The notes below the pieces were generated by a model. The model saw only the letters and a program-made list of their open reading frames with translations. It did no database searches and had not been told where the DNA came from. 64,000 nucleotides of DNA, from assembly GCA_025041195.1 (NCBI GenBank), contig JAKCFM010000001.1:1612001-1676000 (forward strand). Reading direction: 5' to 3'. The translations under genes and the position numbers were made by a program. This document shows positions 27,115 to 36,039 of this stretch, in pieces (within the stretch, counting starts at the first letter, position 1; each line of letters opens with the position of its first letter). The stretch is from Halobacteriales archaeon YIM A00013 (GTDB taxonomy: Archaea; Halobacteriota; Halobacteria; Halobacteriales; Haloarculaceae).

Positions 27115-27164
27115 ACTATACAGTAGGGGAGAAGACGACAATAAGTGTGTCGCACGCTGACACA

Positions 27165-27464
27165 CTACGCAGAACCGATCTCGTACGGCCAGTATCCCTG
27201 ATTTCTGAGTGAGCGGCCCATGGCCCGGTTAAACGACTGGATGTCATCGACCGACGACTCGGAAACGCCCGACAGCACATCAGAGACGCTCACAATGGTC
27301 TCGTGGTCGATGCGGACGGGCTCGTCGCCGTGTGCTTCCTCGAACGCGTCGAGATCCAGCGGAAAATCCTCCTCCTCGTCGACTTTCTTCGCGAGAATCG
27401 CCTGTCCGTACTTTCGCATGCCTTCACTACCCGCCTGGTCGTCCGGATCGTGGGGCCAGTTCAT
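27165..27464 (-). CDS. DUF5785-family protein
   Basis: This 99-residue protein fits a haloarchaeal family of unknown function: the conserved opening MNWPHDPDDQAGSEGMRKYG, the AILAKKVDEEEDFPLD motif, and a C-terminal aromatic segment (GYWPYE). It is acidic and cytoplasmic. It may be co-transcribed with the downstream wHTH gene 50 bases away. Confidence 0.8.
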   Translation of the reverse strand: MNWPHDPDDQAGSEGMRKYGQAILAKKVDEEEDFPLDLDAFEEAHGDEPVRIDHETIVSVSDVLSGVSESSVDDIQSFNRAMGRSLRNQGYWPYEIGSA

Positions 27465-27521
27465 AGCTGACAGTGTGGTCAGCGAATGGTTAAGCGTTCC
27501 TTTCGGCCCCCAATCGAATTT

Positions 27522-28085
27522 TTAGCCCGGAAAGATCACGTACAACAGCAGATACACCACGATCCCAAGCGCAAACGAGATGAGCCACAGTGGCGCTGCA
27601 ATCCGGCCGATCGTTCGGTGTCTGGTGTCGTAGATCTCAACGACCGATCTGGTGAGTCCGAGCAACAGCACGTAGTAGAGCAGCGGCAAACAGATGATCG
27701 CCAGCGTAATGTGAATCCCGAGCAGCGGCAGATACAGATACGATTTGATCATTTCCGGCCCCGCAAACGTGGTCGGTCCCTCAATCGTCACCCGGTAGAG
27801 ATACAGCGCCAGAAAGGCGATAAACAGAAATAACGCTGACATCATCGATCGACGGTGCCGTTCGACCATGTCACGCTTGATAAAGCGCCATCCCCCCAGA
27901 ATGAAGCCAATGGCAACGGCGCTCATGAGTGCGTTCAGGTGGGGAATAGCGACGAGCAGCCCCTCGTGGTGGGGAAGCTGCTCCGTGGGGATGAATCCGA
28001 GCACAGCGCCAAAGACGACCCCGACCGACGCAATCGTCAGTATGGCTGTCAATTCTAAAACGTGATCACGTGCGAACGATGACAT
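27522..28085 (-). CDS. DUF420-family membrane protein
   Basis: This 187-residue protein has about five to six transmembrane helices. The family signatures are PHLNALMSAVAIGFILGGWRFIKR with a conserved His, and MVERHRRSMMSALFLF. DUF420 proteins are often near cytochrome oxidase or haem-related genes, but no such gene is visible here, so a role in respiratory-complex assembly is only inference. The start MSSFARDH at 28085 is chosen; an upstream start four codons earlier is also possible. Confidence 0.8.
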   Translation of the reverse strand: MSSFARDHVLELTAILTIASVGVVFGAVLGFIPTEQLPHHEGLLVAIPHLNALMSAVAIGFILGGWRFIKRDMVERHRRSMMSALFLFIAFLALYLYRVTIEGPTTFAGPEMIKSYLYLPLLGIHITLAIICLPLLYYVLLLGLTRSVVEIYDTRHRTIGRIAAPLWLISFALGIVVYLLLYVIFPG

Positions 28086-28175
28086 ACAAGAGCCCACAAC
28101 GGGGAGCCTCTTGGATGTTATCGCTTGCTCGGAGTGGTGACTCGAAGCGAACTGTTTTGTGAGAATGTTGCGTGG

Positions 28176-28209
28176 GTGCTGTCTGCAGATCCCTCAAGGG
28201 GGACAGCAC
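28176..28209. repeat. 8-bp inverted repeat near tRNA-Leu
   Basis: GTGCTGTC (28176-28183) and GACAGCAC (28202-28209) are perfect inverted copies 18 nt apart. They lie between the DUF420 gene and the duplicated tRNA-Leu end. Confidence 0.4.
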
Positions 28210-28234
28210 GTGCACAGTGCCGTAGTGGCAGTAG

Positions 28235-28256
28235 TGCGTGGGACCGGATTTGAACC
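28235..28256 (-). repeat. Partial copy of the tRNA-Leu 3' end
   Basis: The 22 bases of 28235-28256 are identical to 28317-28338, the last 22 bases of tRNA-Leu (T-arm 3' side, acceptor 3' side, discriminator). The rest of the tRNA is not repeated. Such partial 3' copies are typical att scars left by integrases, but the two copies here are only 82 bases apart. Confidence 0.7.
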
Positions 28257-28316
28257 ACGGTCGCAGTACACTGCTCCCTGCTTCAAACCGGACACGCTGT
28301 CACTACGGACGTTCAC

Positions 28317-28401
28317 TGCGTGGGACCGGATTTGAACCGGCGGACCTCTACAGGACAGCGCCCTCAACGCTGCGCCGTTGGCCTGGCTTGGCTACCCACG
28401 C
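28317..28401 (-). tRNA. tRNA-Leu (anticodon GAG)
   Basis: An 85-nt class II tRNA on the minus strand: acceptor GCGTGGG/CCCACGC, an anticodon loop TTGAGGG with stem GCAGCG/CGCTGT, a long variable arm, T arm GCCGG-TTCAAAT-CCGGT and discriminator A. No CCA and no intron. An AT-rich element TTATTAGTTAA (about 28432-28443, minus strand) may be its promoter. Confidence 0.93.
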
Positions 28402-28488
28402 ACGGTGTGTCGTGTGCATTTACCCATATTCAGTTAACTAATAAAAGCCCTTCCCTTTCATCGTACGACTGCGTACCGTTCGCAGTGG

Positions 28489-29127
28489 TCACTGATCGTT
28501 GCCAACGCGGATGACCTGCAACAGCGAGAACACTGGCACACCCTCAATTTCATCGACGCCGCGTTTGTCTGCGAGCACGACACACGCTGCTGGCGTGCCA
28601 CCACGTGCCCGAACACCCTCAATTGCTTCGGTCATTGTGGTCCCGCTGGTGATGATATCATCCACAATGTAGCATTCGCGATCCTCGATCTGGGCGAAAT
28701 TCCGCGAGAACGATCCCGCGAGCTCTTCGATATCGCCCTCTTCCCACTGGTGTTTCCGGGGGGTGTACGCGCTCAGATCGGTGTCAAGCTCGCGGGCGAT
28801 CGTTGTCGCAAGCGGCGTCCCCGCCTTCTCAATGCCGATCGTGAGATCGACCGACTCGCCCTCCTTTGAGAGCAGATCCGCCATTGCGTTGCCGACGAAC
28901 GATAGCCGCCGGCTGTCCCGACCGAGTGCGCTCCAGTCGACGTGAATGTCGTGGGGGCCACTGACCGACGGCGCGACTGACGGCGAGGGCTCATCAACGC
29001 TCCCACGCTCGATCAACCAGCTGGCCGTGTCCCTGGAGACGTTCAGCTCGTCGGCGATCTCACCCTTCGAAAGCCCCCGTTCGGTTAGCTCCGCCGCGCT
29101 CTCGATCAGATCGTCAACGTTCTTCAT
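28489..29127 (-). CDS. gfcR: Transcriptional regulator GfcR
   Basis: This 212-residue protein joins an N-terminal helix-turn-helix (LTERGLSKGEIADELNVSRDTASWLIERG, ~15-42) to a phosphoribosyltransferase-like domain with the PRPP-binding motif CYIVDDIITSGTT (~152-164). This is the architecture of GfcR, known in Haloferax as a regulator of glucose and fructose catabolism, rather than of a true orotate phosphoribosyltransferase. A PfkB sugar kinase and an oxidoreductase lie just downstream on the map, and pgk elsewhere in the window could be a target; direct regulation is not shown here. Confidence 0.88.
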   Translation of the reverse strand: MKNVDDLIESAAELTERGLSKGEIADELNVSRDTASWLIERGSVDEPSPSVAPSVSGPHDIHVDWSALGRDSRRLSFVGNAMADLLSKEGESVDLTIGIEKAGTPLATTIARELDTDLSAYTPRKHQWEEGDIEELAGSFSRNFAQIEDRECYIVDDIITSGTTMTEAIEGVRARGGTPAACVVLADKRGVDEIEGVPVFSLLQVIRVGNDQ

Positions 29128-29353
29128 GTACTGTGGGCTAGCTGGTCAATGCGTATAAACATGGGCGGTGGATTCGAACTGAACGGCGGTAATCGTGGAT
29201 AGCTGGCCTACATTCGATGATCGGGTGTGTGCAAAACAGACAACTCACAACAATTATATAACGTTTTCAATTCAGCCCTACTATCGTTTGGAAGGGCTGA
29301 TTTCACCGATTCTGGAGGCAATGGATGAATCATTCAACGTTTCTTTCCATCTT

Positions 29354-29367
29354 CATATAGCAATATA
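29354..29367 (+). promoter_or_regulatory. TATA-like element before the Gfo/Idh/MocA gene
   Basis: The AT-rich run CATATAGCAATATA lies about 30-43 nt before the ATG at 29397. A second AT tract (around 29250-29262) lies further upstream. Confidence 0.4.
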
Positions 29368-29396
29368 CATCACCGACAGTGCTATAGGTGAGTGTA

Positions 29397-30494
29397 ATGA
29401 CTCCCTCCGGACAGACCGCCATCGGAATTATCGGATTGGGAAACATTGGACAGTATCACGCCAACCAGCTCCGATCGCTGGGGACGGAGATATCGGTCAC
29501 CATTGGCGGTGGGATGGATATCGATCGCACTGCGAGAGAGCAGTTCACCGAGTCGTTCGGGGTCACCACATACGAGGACGCCACAGCCCTCTACGACGCG
29601 GTCGATGCAGTGATCATCACCACGCCGAATCGGTTTCACGAACAGTACGCCGTCAGCGCGCTTGAGGCCGGCCTTGACGTGTTGATCGAGAAACCGATCG
29701 CGCACACGATCGAAAGCGCCCAGCGCGTCCGCGAGACCGCGGCCGAATCCGATGGCGACTGTATGGTGGGCTTTCACAATCGCTTTTCCTCTGCCGTGCA
29801 GGTCCTCAAAGAGTACCACCAGGCGGGCCGGTTCGGAGAGCTAACCCATATCGACGCGAACTACATCCGCAGACGGGGCGTTCCCGGACGGGGAACCTGG
29901 TTCACCAGCGAGGCTGACGCTGGCGGCGGTGCACTCATCGATATTGGCGCGCACGCGATTGATCTCGCGTTGTATCTCCTCGATTTCCCGACCGTATCGG
30001 AGGTCACCGGCGTCACTCGGTCGGAGTTTGGCGGCCGGCCTGATTACACGCATCTTGAAATGTGGGGAGACCACGGCGATGGTCCATTTGACGTGGATGA
30101 TTCGGCGAGCGCATTCATTCGCTGTGCAGAAAATCAGACGATCTCGCTCGATGTGGCCTGGGCGACCAACCGACCAGCAACCAACGAGTTCATCGTCACC
30201 GGGACGGAGGCCGGTGCTCGCCTCGATCTAAGCGATGGAACCCTGACGCTGTTTGAGTCCTCTCCGGCCGGCAGTCCACATTTTGCTGATACCGAGATCA
30301 CGACCCGTGATGAGAATCCACACCGGAATGAGCAGCGGTATTTCGTTGAGGAGATCCGGAGCGACTCGCCACTAACAATGAACACGGTCGAAGAAGGACT
30401 CAGTGTGCAGCGCGTGATGGACGCGATCTACCGATCGAGCGATCGAGCCGGAGCCGTACCGATAGAGATGGAACCGCTCTCGACGGCCGATTAA
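29397..30494 (+). CDS. Gfo/Idh/MocA-family NAD(P)-dependent oxidoreductase
   Basis: This 365-residue enzyme has an N-terminal dinucleotide fold (IGIIGLGNIGQYHANQL), the family motif EKPIAHTIESAQRV with the catalytic-type EKP lysine, and a C-terminal alpha/beta domain with GGGALIDIGAHAIDLALYLL. The family oxidises or reduces sugars and inositols; substrate is unknown. ATG at 29397 is preferred over a GTG three codons upstream. Its stop TAA shares the palindrome TTAA with the convergent sugar kinase. Confidence 0.9.
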   Translation: MTPSGQTAIGIIGLGNIGQYHANQLRSLGTEISVTIGGGMDIDRTAREQFTESFGVTTYEDATALYDAVDAVIITTPNRFHEQYAVSALEAGLDVLIEKPIAHTIESAQRVRETAAESDGDCMVGFHNRFSSAVQVLKEYHQAGRFGELTHIDANYIRRRGVPGRGTWFTSEADAGGGALIDIGAHAIDLALYLLDFPTVSEVTGVTRSEFGGRPDYTHLEMWGDHGDGPFDVDDSASAFIRCAENQTISLDVAWATNRPATNEFIVTGTEAGARLDLSDGTLTLFESSPAGSPHFADTEITTRDENPHRNEQRYFVEEIRSDSPLTMNTVEEGLSVQRVMDAIYRSSDRAGAVPIEMEPLSTAD

Positions 30495-31450
30495 CGCCGT
30501 CCAATCGACTGTTCATTCTGGAGGGCTTCAATCGCTGCTGCATCCGGAAACGCACTGACTGCACCGCGTGCCGTTGTGGTGAGCGCGCCCGCTGCGTTCC
30601 CTTGATCGAGCCAGTGCCACGGATCGTCAGCGCCACCGACTATCCCATCGAGCAGGCCAGCCAGAAAAGCATCACCAGCGCCAGTCGTGTCAGTGACTGC
30701 AACCGAGTAGCCTGGATGGTCGATCGCAGTGGGACCAACTGGACTGTTCGCGGTGGCACGCAACAGCGATCCATCCCCGCCCTGGGTGAGCACCACGGTG
30801 TGAACACCAGTCGCGAGCACCGACTGCGCAAGCGCCGCGGGGGTTTCACCGTCGAAGCCCGCGGTTCGACAGTCAGCGGCGGAGCCACAGACGATGTCAG
30901 TGTACGCGAGGACGTCGCGCGCGGTTCGTTCGAACGATTTGTCGGTCCACAGCGATGGCCTGGCGTTGGGATCGTAGACAATGGTACAGCCGGCCGCTGT
31001 CGCTCGGTCAAGGAGGTCGAGAATTGCCGCTCGTGCCCGATCAGCGGCGAGCGCGATCCCACCAACGACGACCCAATCTAGCTGTGCGAGCTGTTCGTCG
31101 GGAACAGCCCCGACTGAAAGGTGAACGTCAGCTGGCCGCTCCCGATAAAACGTGAACGTTCGATCTCCGGCTCCGTCGTGGGTGACGAGGGCGAGTGACG
31201 TCTTTGATTCCGGCGCCCGCTCAATGTATGGTCCCAACAGTCCGATCGCATCGAGGCGTCGCCGCAGAAAATCTGCCAGGGGATCAGCACCGAGACAGCT
31301 CCATAACAGGGGCGCATCGCCGAGGCGTGCGAGGCCAGCCGCCACGTTGGTCGGCCCGCCCCCCATCCGTCGGACGAAAAGATCGTCGTTCCCACCAGCT
31401 GGTACGAGATCGACGAGCGTCTCTCCCACGACGAGAACGGATTCGGTCAT
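30491..31450 (-). CDS. PfkB-family sugar kinase (fructokinase-like)
   Basis: This 319-residue kinase of the ribokinase/PfkB family starts VLVVGETLVDLVP, has GGGPTNVAAGLARLG (first PfkB signature) and closes with the second signature TDTTGAGDAFLAGLLDG, holding the catalytic Asp. The GGGPTNVA pattern is common in fructokinases and 2-keto-3-deoxy-sugar kinases; substrate is inferred only. ATG at 31450 is preferred over a longer frame beginning at 31492. It is convergent with the oxidoreductase, a possible functional neighbour. Confidence 0.85.
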   Translation of the reverse strand: MTESVLVVGETLVDLVPAGGNDDLFVRRMGGGPTNVAAGLARLGDAPLLWSCLGADPLADFLRRRLDAIGLLGPYIERAPESKTSLALVTHDGAGDRTFTFYRERPADVHLSVGAVPDEQLAQLDWVVVGGIALAADRARAAILDLLDRATAAGCTIVYDPNARPSLWTDKSFERTARDVLAYTDIVCGSAADCRTAGFDGETPAALAQSVLATGVHTVVLTQGGDGSLLRATANSPVGPTAIDHPGYSVAVTDTTGAGDAFLAGLLDGIVGGADDPWHWLDQGNAAGALTTTARGAVSAFPDAAAIEALQNEQSIGRR

Positions 31451-31573
31451 GGAATGACAAACGCACCCACCAGGGAAAAGCAGTCGTCTCACTCAAGCTT
31501 GCGGTGGGGAGATTCCATACCGCCGCCTGCTCGTCGTGTAATTGCTTAAATAGCAGCAACCGAATACACGTTC

Positions 31574-32101
31574 ATGGCAAAATACTCGACCGGGGGTATC
31601 AGCTCCGACGACGACGGGAGCTGTGAGCTCTGTGGAGCCGAGGGGACGACGCTCCAGACCGAGCGAGTGGCTGGCGCGACGCTCGCCGTGTGTCCCGACT
31701 GTCGGTCGCGTCACGGAGCGTCGAATGCGCCGACCGACCGAGACGAGCAGGGTCGGCCCACTGATTCCCGGGATCCAGACGAGTCGAACAGAAAGCGTCG
31801 TGCGGCCCAGAATCAGGCCCGACTCGACGACGCACAGCGCACCAACCCCGAAACCTGGGTTGATGGCGCAGAATACGAGGGCGATCCACTCCCCTATCTG
31901 GTGCGCGGCTACGGTGATCGAGTGGCCAACGCGCGTGCAGCCGTCGATTTCGGTACTGCCGATCTGGCGAACGAACTCGACGTGTCCGAACAGAAGATTA
32001 TCGCAATTGAAGCGGGTCGGGCGACCGACGCTGGCGTCGGTGGATCGCTGATCGAAGCGATCGAATCCACGCTCGACATTTCGCTCACCGAAGAGCACTG
32101 A
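31574..32101 (+). CDS. Archaeal multiprotein-bridging-factor-1-like protein
   Basis: This 175-residue protein combines an N-terminal zinc ribbon (CELCGAEG ... CPDCRSRH), a flexible charged linker, and a C-terminal Cro-type helix-turn-helix at ~110-165 (VANARAAVDFGTADLANELDVSEQKIIAIEAG). This is the aMBF1 layout, which in archaea has been linked to transcription or the ribosome. It is convergent with the rtcB-like gene, four bases between stops. Confidence 0.85.
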   Translation: MAKYSTGGISSDDDGSCELCGAEGTTLQTERVAGATLAVCPDCRSRHGASNAPTDRDEQGRPTDSRDPDESNRKRRAAQNQARLDDAQRTNPETWVDGAEYEGDPLPYLVRGYGDRVANARAAVDFGTADLANELDVSEQKIIAIEAGRATDAGVGGSLIEAIESTLDISLTEEH

Positions 32102-32104
32102 TTC

Positions 32105-33397
32105 TCAGGTTGCTTTGAGGTTGTGAATCACAGACAGCCGATCGACGATCTCCGCGGTCGGCTCGATTGCGTTCTCGATCAGTGCCGTGTCCTTATACGC
32201 CCCTGGGGCTTCATCGAGCGTATCATCTGAGACCGACGTGGAGTAGATGTCGTCCATCTGCGATGTGAACGTGTCCATATCCAGTTCGCGAAACGCTTTC
32301 CGACGGCTCATAACACGCCCAGCCCCGTGCGGAGCGGAGTAGTTGTAGTCAGCATTCGATTTTCCCACACAGATACAGATCCCATCGCGCATGTTGTACG
32401 GCAGCAACAGCCGCTCGTTTTCATACGACCGCACGGCTCCCTTTCTGATGATGATATCGCGAAAGTCGATGTAGTTGTGGACCGATTCGATCGAATCGAC
32501 CGCCTCGCGCCCGATGATCGCCTCGATCTGTCGGGCCATCTCACGGCGGTTTTCGGCGGCATACTGCTGTGCGAAGATCATATCCCGGAAGTAGCCATCC
32601 GCCTCTTCGCCTTCAAGATAATCAAGCGTCACATTGCGGTCTCTGTCGGCGATCCGCTCGTGGAGCGCATCGATCTGCCGTTCGATTTCTTTGCCGTCGT
32701 ACTCAGCGCGAATGCGCTCAATCTCGGCCTCGACATCGATCTCGCGCCGGTCCATCAGCTCCGTTGCCCGCGATTGCCAGTGCTGGGCCACGTTGTATCC
32801 CAGCCCACGGCTGCCGCTGTGGACCACCGCCCAGACGTGGTCAGTTCGGTGAGAGCGGCCGAATTCGATGAAGTGGTTGCCACCACCGAGCGTTCCAATT
32901 GAGTTGATCGCCCGGCGTTCGCCCACGCCAACTCGGCGACAGAGCGAGGAAAAGTACGACTCATCATACGCCCCATCCACGAGCGACCGACCGTACGCCT
33001 CCTCGAACTCGCGTAGTATCGACGTTGTCTCCTCGAATGGAAACGAATCGAGCGAGTAGTCGCTCTCTGACCGGACCGACGACCCCATTGGAATTTTCGC
33101 GCGGAGCTGCTGATCCAGTCGATCGTGATCGATATCGATATCGCCACCGAGATCGATCGCGTACAGCCCACAGCCGATATCGACACCGATCGTGTTCGGA
33201 ACCACGCGCTCACCGAGGGGCATTGTAAAGCCGATGACGCTCCCTTTCCCCCAGTGGGCGTCGGGCATCACCCGGACTGGTTGCCGAAACGCCGGGTGGT
33301 CGACCAGCGTCTGGAGCTGCTCGTGGGCCCCATCGCCGAGCTCCTCGGCGTCGAGAAACACCTCGGCATTCGTGTGCGCACCCGATATTCTGACCAT
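32105..33397 (-). CDS. rtcB: RtcB-family RNA ligase
   Basis: This 430-residue protein carries the RtcB motifs: MPDAHWGKGSVIGFTMPLGE, NTIGVDIGCGLYAIDLGG (metal site), LGGGNHFIEF, VVHSGSRGLGYNVA and SAPHGAGRVMSR, whose histidine forms the GMP adduct. RtcB joins 2',3'-cyclic-phosphate and 5'-OH RNA ends, for example tRNA halves after intron removal. The MPDAHWGKG form resembles the shorter bacterial-type branch rather than the MPDVHQGYG form I expect in essential archaeal tRNA ligases, so it may be a paralogue for RNA repair. The start is ATG at 33397 (MVRISGAHTNA). Confidence 0.85.
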   Translation of the reverse strand: MVRISGAHTNAEVFLDAEELGDGAHEQLQTLVDHPAFRQPVRVMPDAHWGKGSVIGFTMPLGERVVPNTIGVDIGCGLYAIDLGGDIDIDHDRLDQQLRAKIPMGSSVRSESDYSLDSFPFEETTSILREFEEAYGRSLVDGAYDESYFSSLCRRVGVGERRAINSIGTLGGGNHFIEFGRSHRTDHVWAVVHSGSRGLGYNVAQHWQSRATELMDRREIDVEAEIERIRAEYDGKEIERQIDALHERIADRDRNVTLDYLEGEEADGYFRDMIFAQQYAAENRREMARQIEAIIGREAVDSIESVHNYIDFRDIIIRKGAVRSYENERLLLPYNMRDGICICVGKSNADYNYSAPHGAGRVMSRRKAFRELDMDTFTSQMDDIYSTSVSDDTLDEAPGAYKDTALIENAIEPTAEIVDRLSVIHNLKAT

Positions 33398-33502
33398 GGC
33401 CGTGCTATCGGTCTGGCGAACAAAACGCCACCGGAACAAACGCTATTGTTCACCCACAGAATATCCGTGTAGCTTTGTGAGTCCAGACCGAACAGTTCGG
33501 TG

Positions 33503-34669
33503 ATGACACGAGCAAGTGTCGTCGGAGTCGGGATGACGACCTTCGGCGTTCACGACCAACCGCTGCCAGAACTGTTTGGACAGGCGGCACTGGATGCGAT
33601 CGATGATGCGGGTGTGATGCCCGGCGATATCGATTCGTTCTACTTCGGGAACGCGATGGGTGGACAGACCGAAAACGACACACATCTTGCCCCAACACTC
33701 GCCACCGAGATCGGTCTAGCCGGAATTGAGGCCCAGCGATTCGAAGACGCCTGTGCAACGTCTGCGAACGCATTTAAAAACGCGGTTGAAGCCGTTGACG
33801 CCGGTATTCACGACACGGTGCTCGTCGGTGGCGTCGAACGATGCACCCCCGAAACCGGCAAGGGAACCGGTGCCATGACAGAAATTTTCGCGTCTGCGTC
33901 GCATCGCCAGTACGAACAGCCAACGGGATTGACGTTCCCGGGGGTGTTCGCGTTGCTCACAAAGCGACACATGCACGATTACGGCACGACAGAGCGCCAG
34001 CTCGCCCATGTCGCCGTGAAAAATCACTACAACGGCACCAACAATCCACGCGCACACTTTGGCACCGAGACGACAGTCGAAGCGGTGCTCGACTCGCCGA
34101 TCGTGGCCGACCCGTTCCATCTGATGGACTGCTGTCCGTTCTCCGACGGTGCGGCGGCAGTGATCGTCACCAGCGACGACGTAGCCGATTCGTACGACGA
34201 GCCGGTCGATGTCACCGGTGTTGGTCAGGCCACCGGCCGAGTGCCACTCGGGCTAAAATCAGACATTCACGCAACCCAGCCAGCACGCGATGCCACGGCG
34301 ACAGCCTACGAGCAGGCTGACACCACGGCCGAAGCGGTCGATTTTGCCGAGGTACACGACTGTTTCACCGGTGCTGAGATACTGGCCAGCGAGGCGATCG
34401 GATTCTTCGAAGACGGCGACGGTGGCCCGGCAGCCGAAGCGGGACGCACCGCGGCGGATGGTGACCGGCCGATCAATCCGAGCGGCGGCCTCAAAGCAAA
34501 AGGCCACCCGATCGGTGCGACGGGTGTCTCCCAGATCGTCGAGCTGACCGAACAGCTCCGGGGAGACGCTGGCGCGCGCCAGCTTGACGATCCAACACGA
34601 GGGCTCGCACACAATCTGGGTGGCGACGCAGCTACCACCGTTATCTCCGTGCTGGAGGTGCGAGGATGA
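33503..34669 (+). CDS. Thiolase-family protein
   Basis: This 388-residue thiolase-fold protein has the acyl-binding cysteine region RFEDACATSANAFKNAV, the HPIGATGVSQIVEL histidine motif near the end, and the final LAHNLGGDAATTVISVL, which resembles SCP2-type thiolases (no CGGLG motif). It likely handles acyl-CoA condensation or cleavage. Its stop overlaps the start of the OB-fold/zinc gene (ATGA). Such thiolase + DUF35 pairs occur widely in archaea, where the DUF35 protein can bridge thiolase to HMG-CoA synthase; no synthase gene is adjacent here. Confidence 0.88.
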   Translation: MTRASVVGVGMTTFGVHDQPLPELFGQAALDAIDDAGVMPGDIDSFYFGNAMGGQTENDTHLAPTLATEIGLAGIEAQRFEDACATSANAFKNAVEAVDAGIHDTVLVGGVERCTPETGKGTGAMTEIFASASHRQYEQPTGLTFPGVFALLTKRHMHDYGTTERQLAHVAVKNHYNGTNNPRAHFGTETTVEAVLDSPIVADPFHLMDCCPFSDGAAAVIVTSDDVADSYDEPVDVTGVGQATGRVPLGLKSDIHATQPARDATATAYEQADTTAEAVDFAEVHDCFTGAEILASEAIGFFEDGDGGPAAEAGRTAADGDRPINPSGGLKAKGHPIGATGVSQIVELTEQLRGDAGARQLDDPTRGLAHNLGGDAATTVISVLEVRG

Positions 34670-35040
34670 CCGACGCGTTCAACTACGACGCGTGGACCTC
34701 CGCACTCGAACGCGGCGAGTTGCTCGGCGGCCGCTGTCAATCCTGTGAGACGACGTTCGGCACGCCCGTTATGGTCTGTCCGGACTGTTCACACCGTGGC
34801 CTTGCGCCGACGCCACTTGCAGAAACGGGGACCGTCCACACGGTGACGCGAATCGAGGTGCCACCGACCGGCTTTGAGGGGCCATTCTTCGTTGGAATCG
34901 TCGAACTTGAGGACGCACGACTCACTGCTCGAATCGAAGCCGATGACGGCGAGCCAGAAATCGGTGACAGCGTCACGTTTGCTGGGGGACTCAGTGCGGC
35001 ACCCGACGGGCGTGTGGCGCCGCTGTTTCGCCTCGACTAG
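34666..35040 (+). CDS. Zn-ribbon/OB-fold acyl-CoA-binding protein (DUF35)
   Basis: This 124-residue protein has an N-terminal rubredoxin-like zinc ribbon (GGRCQSCETTF ... VCPDCSH) and a C-terminal OB fold (TVHTVTRIEVPPTGFEGPFFVGIV, ARIEADDGEPEIGDSVTF). Such proteins bind acyl-CoA and channel it to or between thiolase partners. It is translationally coupled to the preceding thiolase gene. Confidence 0.9.
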   Translation: MTDAFNYDAWTSALERGELLGGRCQSCETTFGTPVMVCPDCSHRGLAPTPLAETGTVHTVTRIEVPPTGFEGPFFVGIVELEDARLTARIEADDGEPEIGDSVTFAGGLSAAPDGRVAPLFRLD

Positions 35041-35991
35041 CTAGCAATCCATCCGGGCGAGCCAGAGCGAGGGATCATCGAGTTCAGTGTTCGTCGGCAG
35101 GTTAGCTGGTTTCTCCCAGACGATCGCGGCGGTTTCGAGGTCGCTCTCGTCTGCAACCTGCTCGAAGAACGTCTTGCCGCGTTCGTACTGGCGACGCTTG
35201 CGGCCAAGCCCGAGCGCATATCGCATCACCTGCGTCACTATGCCACCGCTGTGCCGTCTGGCGTCGAGTTTGCGCCGGAGATCGTCGTACTCTGCATCGA
35301 ACGTTCGATCCATCAACAGCTCCGCGTACCCCTCGACCGCCGTCATCGTCACATCGACACCGGTCAGATCGAGCTGACTGACGTTTCCAGCCGAGAGATC
35401 CGCTAGCAACTCTTTTACTTGTCCTTCGAGATGGTCGGAGAGCCAGGGCGCAGCACCGAACTCGGCAGCGTGTGTCACTTCGTGAAACGCAATCCATCGG
35501 GTGAACCGAGCGGTGTCGACATCGAGTTCGTTCGCAATCCGCTCAATGTTCGGATGAACGAAATAGAGCGCGTGCTCGTCGCTGTCGGAAAGAAAGAGCG
35601 GATCGTACTGACCGAGCACGTTGTTAGAGAGAAAGCTGACTGAAAGCGCCATTGAACCGGTGTTGATTGTTCTGACGAGACCACCAAGCATGCCGATCTC
35701 CGTGTCCATCTCCGCAAGCACGCGCTCAAACGTCGCGACGTTAGCGTCGATCCAGTGGTGGCGGTGTTGTACTTCAATGGTTTCGGGCAGATCAAAATCC
35801 ACTCCACCGACCGAACGGATTCGGTCGCGAGCGCTGCGAACGTCGTCGCGATACCGATCAATCGCCGCCTCGTCGAGATCGATCGATCCGGGCTCAGTGG
35901 CCGCCTTCGCCGATTCGGTGACCGCTGTCCAGTCGATCGGTTCGGAGCCAGAAGCGTCCGCAACCGCCCGTACTGCACGATAAAAGTTCAT
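35041..35991 (-). CDS. Zincin-type metalloprotease, F420-associated family (DUF2342)
   Basis: This 316-residue protein has the zinc motif WIAFHEVTHAAEFGAAPWL (HExxH) with surroundings of the zincin_2 (DUF2342) family, whose members are often called F420-biosynthesis-associated. Other shared parts are LYFVHPNIERIANELDVD and GYAELLMDRTFD. No signal peptide is visible, so it is probably cytoplasmic. Function is unproven for the family. Its stop is immediately next to the stop of the convergent DUF35 gene. Confidence 0.85.
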   Translation of the reverse strand: MNFYRAVRAVADASGSEPIDWTAVTESAKAATEPGSIDLDEAAIDRYRDDVRSARDRIRSVGGVDFDLPETIEVQHRHHWIDANVATFERVLAEMDTEIGMLGGLVRTINTGSMALSVSFLSNNVLGQYDPLFLSDSDEHALYFVHPNIERIANELDVDTARFTRWIAFHEVTHAAEFGAAPWLSDHLEGQVKELLADLSAGNVSQLDLTGVDVTMTAVEGYAELLMDRTFDAEYDDLRRKLDARRHSGGIVTQVMRYALGLGRKRRQYERGKTFFEQVADESDLETAAIVWEKPANLPTNTELDDPSLWLARMDC

Positions 35992-36039
35992 AGATAGAAA
36001 AGATGCGCACTGGCAAAAGGTGTTCCGCCGATTGTCTTG

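Noticed and set aside
28216-28310. A second tRNA next to tRNA-Leu
   Set aside because: Only the 3' 22 bases match; no acceptor 5' strand, D arm or anticodon arm can be folded.
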